Position numbers and translations under genes: made by a program. From the NCBI GenBank assembly GCA_041485385.1, contig JBGPJM010000074.1, positions 1-19,439 on the forward strand: 19,439 nucleotides of DNA, in the 5' to 3' direction. The notes under the pieces were generated by a model. The model had not been told where the DNA came from. It did not search any database and worked only from the letters and a program-made list of their open reading frames with translations. Shown here piece by piece: positions 14,839 through 19,439 of the stretch; the stretch's first letter is position 1; each line of letters begins with the position of its first letter. The stretch is from JBGPJM01 sp041485385. Lineage in GTDB: Bacteria; Planctomycetota; Phycisphaerae; Phycisphaerales; UBA1924.

Positions 14839-15993
14839 TCAGCCTGCGTGCCTCGCAACCTCCTTCGCCACCTCCAGCGTCGAGTTCTTCATCCCCACGT
14901 CGTACGTACCGACCTTCCGCTCGCGGATCACCCTCGCCACCGCGCTCTCCAGCCGCTGGCCCATCGCAGTCTCCCCCAGCCAGTCGAACATCAGCTTCAC
15001 CGACAAGAGCGTCGCGATCGGGTTCACCTTGTACTGCCCCGCGTACTTCGGCGCCGAGCCGTGCGTGGGCTCGAAGACTGCGTATTTGTCCCCCAGGTTC
15101 CCCGCCGCGGCGAACCCCAGCCCGCCGATCAGCCCGGCGCACAGGTCGCTGACGATGTCCCCGAACATGTTCTCGGCGACGATCACGTCATAGTCCTGCG
15201 GGTTCTTGAACATCCACATGCAGATGGCGTCGATGTTCGCCTCGTCGCTCTTGATCTCCGGGTACCTCTTCGCCACCTCGCGGAAGACTCGCGTCATCAG
15301 CCCGCCCGTCTCGCGCAGCACGTTGGGCTTCTCCACCAGCGTCACGCGCTTGCGATTGTGCTTGCGGGCGTAGTCGAACGCCTGCGTGCAGATGCTCGTG
15401 CACCCCTGCTTGCTCATGATCCGGGTGGAAAGGGCCACGTTCTCCAGGCCCTTCTCCTTCCACGGCTTCATCTTGGGGTTGGCGCACAGCGCCGTGTAGA
15501 CGCTCTCGGGGAGCGGAAAGAACTCGACGCCGCCGTACATCCCCTCGGTGTTCTCGCGAAAGACCACCTGGTCGACCAGGACCTCCTTGGCCGCCGGCCC
15601 GGTGGCGACCTCGGTGCCGCGGTAGTTCAGCGGGTTCCCGGGGTAGCTCTTGCACGGCCGGAGATTGGTGTGCAGGTTGAACATCTGCCGCAGCTTCACG
15701 ATCGGCGAGAAGTACACCAGGCCCTTGTTCTTCAGCTCGGGGGCCAACTCCACCTTGGCCTCGTCGCTGGGTTTGCTGGTGATCGCCCCGAAGAGCGCGC
15801 AGGTGCTGTTCTGCAGGATCCTGATCGTCCTGTCGGGCAGCGGGTTCCCCTCCTTGCACCAGAACTCCCACCCGATGTCCGCCGGCACGTACTCGGCGTC
15901 GAACTTCATCGCGTCCAGCACGATCTTCGCGCCGTCCATCACATCCACACCGATCCCGTCCCCGGGCATCCACGCAATCCTGTACTTCGCCAC
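14839..15993 (-). CDS. Isocitrate/isopropylmalate dehydrogenase family protein (probable isocitrate or homoisocitrate dehydrogenase)
   Basis: A 384-residue beta-decarboxylating dehydrogenase. It starts at GTG 15993 with GGAG 6 bases upstream, and homology begins at once (KYRIAWMPGDGIG). Metal and substrate residues are present: FRENTEGMY (145-153), the catalytic lysine in VEKPNVLRET (K222), ANID (D255) and FGDIVSD (D279, D283). The cofactor region HGSAPKYAGQYKVNP (311-325) has Lys-Tyr and a later Val at the places that confer NADP preference in E. coli isocitrate dehydrogenase. The N-terminal third (GAITSKPSDEA, LHTNLRPCKSYPGNP) differs from classical LeuB. Substrate could be isocitrate, homoisocitrate or isopropylmalate. 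The nearby aconitase-family gene supports paired function. The small protease follows in the same operon. Confidence 0.88.
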   Translation of the reverse strand: MAKYRIAWMPGDGIGVDVMDGAKIVLDAMKFDAEYVPADIGWEFWCKEGNPLPDRTIRILQNSTCALFGAITSKPSDEAKVELAPELKNKGLVYFSPIVKLRQMFNLHTNLRPCKSYPGNPLNYRGTEVATGPAAKEVLVDQVVFRENTEGMYGGVEFFPLPESVYTALCANPKMKPWKEKGLENVALSTRIMSKQGCTSICTQAFDYARKHNRKRVTLVEKPNVLRETGGLMTRVFREVAKRYPEIKSDEANIDAICMWMFKNPQDYDVIVAENMFGDIVSDLCAGLIGGLGFAAAGNLGDKYAVFEPTHGSAPKYAGQYKVNPIATLLSVKLMFDWLGETAMGQRLESAVARVIRERKVGTYDVGMKNSTLEVAKEVARHAG

Positions 15994-16250
15994 GCTGGTC
16001 TCCAGGCTGTGCTCGTCCGGTTCTCCGCGGCCGGATTCCGGGCAGTCTATCAGCCCCGGCCCGGCCCGTGCCGCGACGGACGGCCCGGCGACCGGTACAG
16101 TTCGACCGGCATGAATCACCCGGTCAGGCATTCCGTGGCAGCCGTCGTCGCATGCACTTCGCTCGACGTGTGCACGCGCGCCGGCTGTCCCGGCTGGTAT
16201 GCTGCGGTGCCGGGGGTCCTCGCCGCGGAAGACCGGTAAGGAGGAGCTAG
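15994..16250. other. Divergent intergenic region
   Basis: This 257-base gap separates the minus-strand dehydrogenase from the plus-strand DUF1801 gene and should hold promoters for both. No convincing -35/-10 pair was found. TATGCT (16198-16203) resembles a -10 box but has no recognisable partner. A 42-codon open frame (16111-16239, plus) ends inside the ribosome binding site of the next gene and is discussed as a finding. Confidence 0.5.
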
Positions 16251-16769
16251 ATGGCCAAGTCGACCAAGAAGAAGGCGAAGAAGAAGACCGCCCGAAAACC
16301 AGCGGCAAAGACCCGCACGGCCAAAGGCTCAACGAGGAAGGCGAGCGCTCGCAAGCCCGCGCCGAAGGCGGCCATGCGCGCGCGCGCCGACCTGGGTGCA
16401 TCCGCCGACGGGTACTTCCAGAAGCTCGCACCCGGGCTGAAGGAGGCCGCGATGCAGCTCCGCTCGATCGTTCGCGCGGCCGCGCCGGAGGCAAAGGAAT
16501 CGATCAAATGGGGCATGCCGGTGTACGAGCACCACGGCATGTTGTGCTACATCCGCGCCTGGCCGGCGTACGTCACGCTGGGGTTCTACGACCAGGGGAT
16601 CGACCTGACCGACCCGACCGGCTCGCTCGCGGGCACGGGCGACAACATGCGCCACGTCAAGGTGCGCTCGGCGGCCGACATCCAGCCGGACCTCTTCGCG
16701 GGCTGGATCAAGCAGGCCGCCGCGATCAACGCCGGCGATGCGAGCGGCGGGTGCTGCTGCGGGTGTTGA
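16251..16769 (+). CDS. DUF1801 (YdhG-like) protein with basic N-terminal and Cys-rich C-terminal tails
   Basis: A 172-residue protein with one of the strongest ribosome binding sites here (AAGGAGGAG just before the ATG). Residues 1-45 are a Lys/Ala/Arg/Pro-rich, histone-H1-like head of the kind that binds nucleic acid. Residues about 50-160 form a DUF1801 domain, recognisable by DGYFQKLAPGLKEAAMQLRS, ESIKWGMPVYEHHGMLCYIR and YVTLGFYDQG. This fold resembles a small iron-chaperone/frataxin-like domain, but its function in bacteria is not established. The C-terminus is GGCCCGC, five cysteines in the last seven residues apart from glycine, a possible metal or redox site. It is alone on its strand and converges with the zinc-ribbon gene, whose stop is 42 bases away. 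Confidence 0.85.
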   Translation: MAKSTKKKAKKKTARKPAAKTRTAKGSTRKASARKPAPKAAMRARADLGASADGYFQKLAPGLKEAAMQLRSIVRAAAPEAKESIKWGMPVYEHHGMLCYIRAWPAYVTLGFYDQGIDLTDPTGSLAGTGDNMRHVKVRSAADIQPDLFAGWIKQAAAINAGDASGGCCCGC

Positions 16770-16811
16770 CCTTGATCATCGCCCTGAGAAGGTAGCTGGA
16801 GGGCTGCCCGT

Positions 16812-17531
16812 TTAGACCCGCAGCGCTGCCAGCGCGGCGATCACGACCAGCAGCCCCATGGCGCCGAGCGCCGCCACACCGCAGTAGATGAGCCGCCGAT
16901 CGGGTGAGCGCCGCCCCAGAACTCTTCCGCGCGCCCAGTCGTGGCCGCACTCGGGGCAGCGTGCACGGCCAGCAGCACCGTGGCTCGGATACCCGCATTT
17001 CGCGCAGAACTGGTCCGTGCCGCGCCGACGGCGGGAACCACCCCAAAGCAGGGCGCCGCCCGCCCCGCCCAGAAACGGAGACAGCCCCATCGCGGCTGGC
17101 AGCGGACCAAAGAGCACCCCCATGATGGCCAAACCGCCCAACACAACGATGACCACGCCTACGAAGAAAACCCGTAGCCAGCGCGGCGGGGATCGCCTCG
17201 GTTTCTCGCGAGCGGCCAAGCGCGCGAGCACCGGAAGGACGATGCGAATGAACGCCACAACGAGAGCGATTGCCACGATCGCCTCACCGGCCGAGGGCAG
17301 AAGCCCGAGCAGGAGTTGCACGCCGGTGCCGGACCCTGCGCCCCTCGGTTCAAGGCACCAGAGAACGACCGCCAGAGTCGCGGCGAACGCGAGGCCTTTG
17401 CCGACAGAGAAGCTCGACCACGTTGTGGATGTCTCGCTCCCGCTCCAGTTCAATGATCGCAGGATCGCTCGGTCCCGCCGCATCGGAATCGCCGTCAACA
17501 TCGGTCGGCATGTTGCCGCCGTAATATTCAC
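16812..17531 (-). CDS. Zinc-ribbon multi-pass membrane protein
   Basis: A predicted inner-membrane protein of 239 residues from a GTG that overlaps the upstream TGA by 4 bases (GTGA). Hydrophobic helices lie at about 45-61, 82-104, 120-142 and 214-236, with a weaker one near 150-165. Between the last two is a zinc ribbon: FCAKCGY (C176, C179) and RCPECGHDW (C192, C195). Short zinc ribbons attached to membrane helices are common among planctomycete proteins of unknown role. No enzymatic motif is visible. The N-terminal 40 residues are not obviously conserved; an internal ATG at 17501 is a second possible start, and another frame is open over the same stretch (see findings). It is the last gene of the operon that begins with the homoaconitase-like enzyme. 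Confidence 0.75.
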   Translation of the reverse strand: MNITAATCRPMLTAIPMRRDRAILRSLNWSGSETSTTWSSFSVGKGLAFAATLAVVLWCLEPRGAGSGTGVQLLLGLLPSAGEAIVAIALVVAFIRIVLPVLARLAAREKPRRSPPRWLRVFFVGVVIVVLGGLAIMGVLFGPLPAAMGLSPFLGGAGGALLWGGSRRRRGTDQFCAKCGYPSHGAAGRARCPECGHDWARGRVLGRRSPDRRLIYCGVAALGAMGLLVVIAALAALRV

Positions 17532-18055
17532 CTGGCCCGAGCCACCGGCTTGTACGCCCACTCCTCCGCCGCCTCCTTCCCGTCCTGCTTCCCCTCGATC
17601 CTCGCGTGCAGGCTCCCGGCGTCCAGCCAGTAGCTGATCTTTGTCGGGAAGTCGTGCTGGGGGTTCTCGAACACCGCCCGTCCCCGCGACGACTCGATGA
17701 GCCTGAAGGGCGTCGCCGGACTGCGCCCGCCGGGGCTGGCGAGGTACACAATCCCCTCCGGTCGCGCCTCGATGCGCAGGTACTCGAAGAACGCTGTCTT
17801 CTCGCTCCCACCGGCGATGGCGATCGTCCGAGACACGCCCAGCATCATGCCGCCCGCAGCGCCCGTCCACTGCTCTTCGATGCGCCCGTCCGGCGTCACC
17901 ATCTCCCACGAGCCGCCCATGAACCAGACGGGCTCGAGCCGCTGATCTCCCGGGGCGCTCTCCTGCCGAGCGCCCGGCGACGTCGCGCAACCTGGCATCA
18001 GGCCGGCCGCGACGCCGCACACCAGGAACACGACAACACCGGCGACCTTCACCAC
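17528..18055 (-). CDS. DUF6265-like lipoprotein
   Basis: A protein of 175 residues whose GTG start (18055; a second GTG at 18052 is equally possible) has GGAGGG 5 to 8 bases upstream. The start gives a lipoprotein signal, VFLVCGVAAGLMPGC, with the acylated cysteine at C23. The mature part matches the DUF6265 pattern as I recall it: FMGGSWEM, EEQWTGAAGGMMLGVSRT, FFEYLRIEARPEGIVYLASP and AVFENPQHDFPTKISYW. The family has a compact beta-rich fold of unknown function. Initiation at an ATG further upstream (18160) would overlap the homoaconitase gene by 92 bases and add an Arg/Trp-rich stretch, so it is rejected. Its ribosome binding site abuts the homoaconitase stop, and its own TGA overlaps the next gene. 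Confidence 0.82.
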   Translation of the reverse strand: MVKVAGVVVFLVCGVAAGLMPGCATSPGARQESAPGDQRLEPVWFMGGSWEMVTPDGRIEEQWTGAAGGMMLGVSRTIAIAGGSEKTAFFEYLRIEARPEGIVYLASPGGRSPATPFRLIESSRGRAVFENPQHDFPTKISYWLDAGSLHARIEGKQDGKEAAEEWAYKPVARAR

Positions 18056-18068
18056 CAGGGCCCTCCGC

Positions 18069-19439
18069 TCACCCCCGCGAGAGCGTGCGTTTGACGACCT
18101 CTTCCGCCCCGCCCGCCACCACCAGTTCCTGCGCCACCGGCGACAGCGCCGGGAACGCAAACTCTCGACCTTCGAACCTCACCACCGACCGTCGGTAATC
18201 GATCTCAACCTCGCCGCAGACCTTCGTCTTCTCCACCTCGCCCCTCTGCCCCTCCGCCCCCTTGCCCCTCCGCAGGTGCTCCACCAGCCCCGGGCACTCG
18301 AAGACGACGAACCCGTTGTTGAACGCGTTGCGCTTGTACGTCTCGCTGAAGCTCGCCGCGATCACGCACGAGACGCCGAAGTGCTTGAGCGCCGTGGCCG
18401 CCTGCTCGCGGCTGGAGCCCGTCCCGAAGTTGTACCCCGACACGATCACGTCCCCGGCCTTGGCTCGCCCCACCAGCGCCGGGTCGTAGTTCTCGAAGAT
18501 CACCGCGGCCATCTCCCGCGCCGTCATGTTGTCGTTGTAGGTGTGCTTGCCCGCGTAGATGCCGTCGGTGTTCATGTTGTCCTTGTCCATGAACAGCAGC
18601 CGGCCGCGGACGGTCTCGGGGAAGCCGTCGATGACGGCGACGCCGCCGGACGCCGGGCACCGAGCCCCCGCAGGAGCGCGGCGGATCCGCGTCTTCGCGA
18701 CGGACCTCTCGAACCGCGTCGGCGCACAGATGTAGCCCGCGACGGCGCTGGCCGCGACCACCGCCGGCGAGCCCAGGTACACCAGCCCCTTGCGGTCGCC
18801 CATCCGCCCCTCGAAGTTGCGGTTGGTGGAGCTGATCCCGATCTCCCCCGCCTTGATCGTTCCGGCCCCCAGCCCGATGCACGTCCCGCACCCCGGCGGC
18901 AGCGGGATCGCCCCCGCCCCCAGCAGCGTCTGCCAGTACCCCGCCTTCTCCGACTTGTCCTGCACCTCGGCGCTCGCCGCGGCGAGGTAGAACTCGACGC
19001 CCGCTGCGACCCTGTTCCCGTTCACCACCCGGGCCGCCTCGGCGATGTCCTCCAGCCGCGCATTCACGCACGACATCAGCCAGGCCTTGTTGATCTTCAC
19101 CCTCCTCGATTCGATCTCCGGGAGCGAGACCATGGTCTTCACGTCGTTGGGCCCCGAAACATGCGGGATCACCGTCGAGAGGTCCAGTTCCAGTTCGATC
19201 GCGTACACCGCGTCCGCGTCCGGTTCGAACCCGCGACGCTCGGCCCACCACAGGTCGATATCCGCCCGCGTGTAGACGCCAAGCGACCGGGGACCTCGCG
19301 TCCCGGGCCGGTTCCCGGCGGCGAAGTAGTCGGCGCGTGAGTACAGGAAATCCCGGAGGATCTCGTCGAACGGGAACACGCCGGCCATGGCCCCCCATTC
19401 CGTCGTCATGTTCGCGATCGACATCCGCTGGTCCATCGA
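18069..19439 (-). CDS. Homoaconitase/isopropylmalate dehydratase, fused large and small subunits (5' end missing)
   Basis: An aconitase-superfamily hydro-lyase interchanging hydroxyl positions on a tricarboxylate or isopropylmalate. 456 codons are visible. The ATG at 19436 is probably internal, since family conservation (MDQRMSIANMTTEWGAMAGV) begins there and the preceding codon is open, so the N-terminus lies beyond the edge. Numbering from that Met, the 4Fe-4S cysteines are C123 (MSCVNARLED), C183 and C186 (PPGCGTCIGLG). ISSTNRNFEGRMG (201-213) completes the LeuC-type part. A linker of about 40 residues leads into a LeuD-type swivel domain: DNMNTDGIYAGKHTYNDN (286-303), SGYNFGTGSSREQAATAL (333-350). 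Single-chain organisation and both signatures resemble fungal homoaconitase Lys4. LeuCD or aconitase activity remains possible. It heads the operon with the lipoprotein and the zinc-ribbon protein. Confidence 0.9.
   Translation of the reverse strand, partial: SMDQRMSIANMTTEWGAMAGVFPFDEILRDFLYSRADYFAAGNRPGTRGPRSLGVYTRADIDLWWAERRGFEPDADAVYAIELELDLSTVIPHVSGPNDVKTMVSLPEIESRRVKINKAWLMSCVNARLEDIAEAARVVNGNRVAAGVEFYLAAASAEVQDKSEKAGYWQTLLGAGAIPLPPGCGTCIGLGAGTIKAGEIGISSTNRNFEGRMGDRKGLVYLGSPAVVAASAVAGYICAPTRFERSVAKTRIRRAPAGARCPASGGVAVIDGFPETVRGRLLFMDKDNMNTDGIYAGKHTYNDNMTAREMAAVIFENYDPALVGRAKAGDVIVSGYNFGTGSSREQAATALKHFGVSCVIAASFSETYKRNAFNNGFVVFECPGLVEHLRRGKGAEGQRGEVEKTKVCGEVEIDYRRSVVRFEGREFAFPALSPVAQELVVAGGAEEVVKRTLSRG

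Noticed and set aside
14848..16239. Plus-strand open frame opposite the dehydrogenase gene
   Set aside because: It is His/Leu/Arg-rich antisense noise; the minus-strand gene has all catalytic motifs.
18276..19340. Plus-strand open frame opposite the homoaconitase-like gene
   Set aside because: It is antisense low-complexity sequence without motifs.
1..19439. tRNA/rRNA genes, CRISPR arrays, insertion sequences, att sites, replication origins
   Set aside because: No tRNA-like fold, regular repeat-spacer pattern, transposase or terminal repeat pair, or DnaA-box cluster was found by reading both strands.

Overview
The window is high-GC bacterial DNA (third codon positions mostly G or C) with tightly packed genes and no gene-free stretch over 300 bases; the longest gap is 257 bases (15994-16250). 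A Gram-negative cell plan is implied by an LptD-type outer-membrane protein and lipoprotein signal peptides. The two-domain LptD, the CxxC/CPEC zinc-ribbon membrane protein, the DUF6265-like lipoprotein and GTG/TTG starts suggest Planctomycetota, perhaps class Phycisphaerae. This placement is an inference without database support. No tRNA, rRNA, CRISPR array, insertion sequence or phage gene was seen.

Layout. (1) 1-34, minus: first codons of an unidentified gene leaving the left edge. (2) 216-5143, minus: a branched-chain amino-acid (Liv/HAAT) ABC transporter operon in the order binding protein, permease LivH, permease LivM, ATPase LivG. It has a candidate promoter with a perfect TTGACA box and a very strong hairpin between the binding protein and the first permease. 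No LivF-type second ATPase is in view. (3) 5244-6443: two divergent small membrane proteins of unknown function. (4) 6520-14385, plus: a Bcp-type peroxiredoxin with a basic tail, an LptD-like protein, ArgJ (TTG start), HMG-CoA lyase and two tandem crotonase-family hydratases. LptD and argJ are 4 bases apart; HMG-CoA lyase and the first hydratase overlap by 4 bases. (5) 14399-15993, minus: an isocitrate/isopropylmalate dehydrogenase-family enzyme and a small retropepsin-like protease. (6) 16251-16769, plus: a DUF1801 protein with a histone-like basic head and a cysteine-rich tail. (7) 16812-19439, minus: a homoaconitase/isopropylmalate-dehydratase-type single-chain enzyme (5' end beyond the right edge), a DUF6265-like lipoprotein and a zinc-ribbon membrane protein, apparently translationally coupled.

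How the genes may work together. Amino-acid metabolism recurs: the Liv system imports branched-chain amino acids, and HMG-CoA lyase with a methylglutaconyl-CoA-hydratase-like enzyme would form the end of leucine catabolism. ArgJ makes ornithine/acetylglutamate for arginine. The fused aconitase-family enzyme and the beta-decarboxylating dehydrogenase catalyse consecutive reaction types (hydroxy-acid isomerisation, then oxidative decarboxylation), as in the TCA cycle, leucine synthesis or the aminoadipate route to lysine. The fused enzyme looks most like fungal homoaconitase Lys4, so that pair is the most interesting part of the window. No wholly new multi-gene system could be demonstrated from the sequence.
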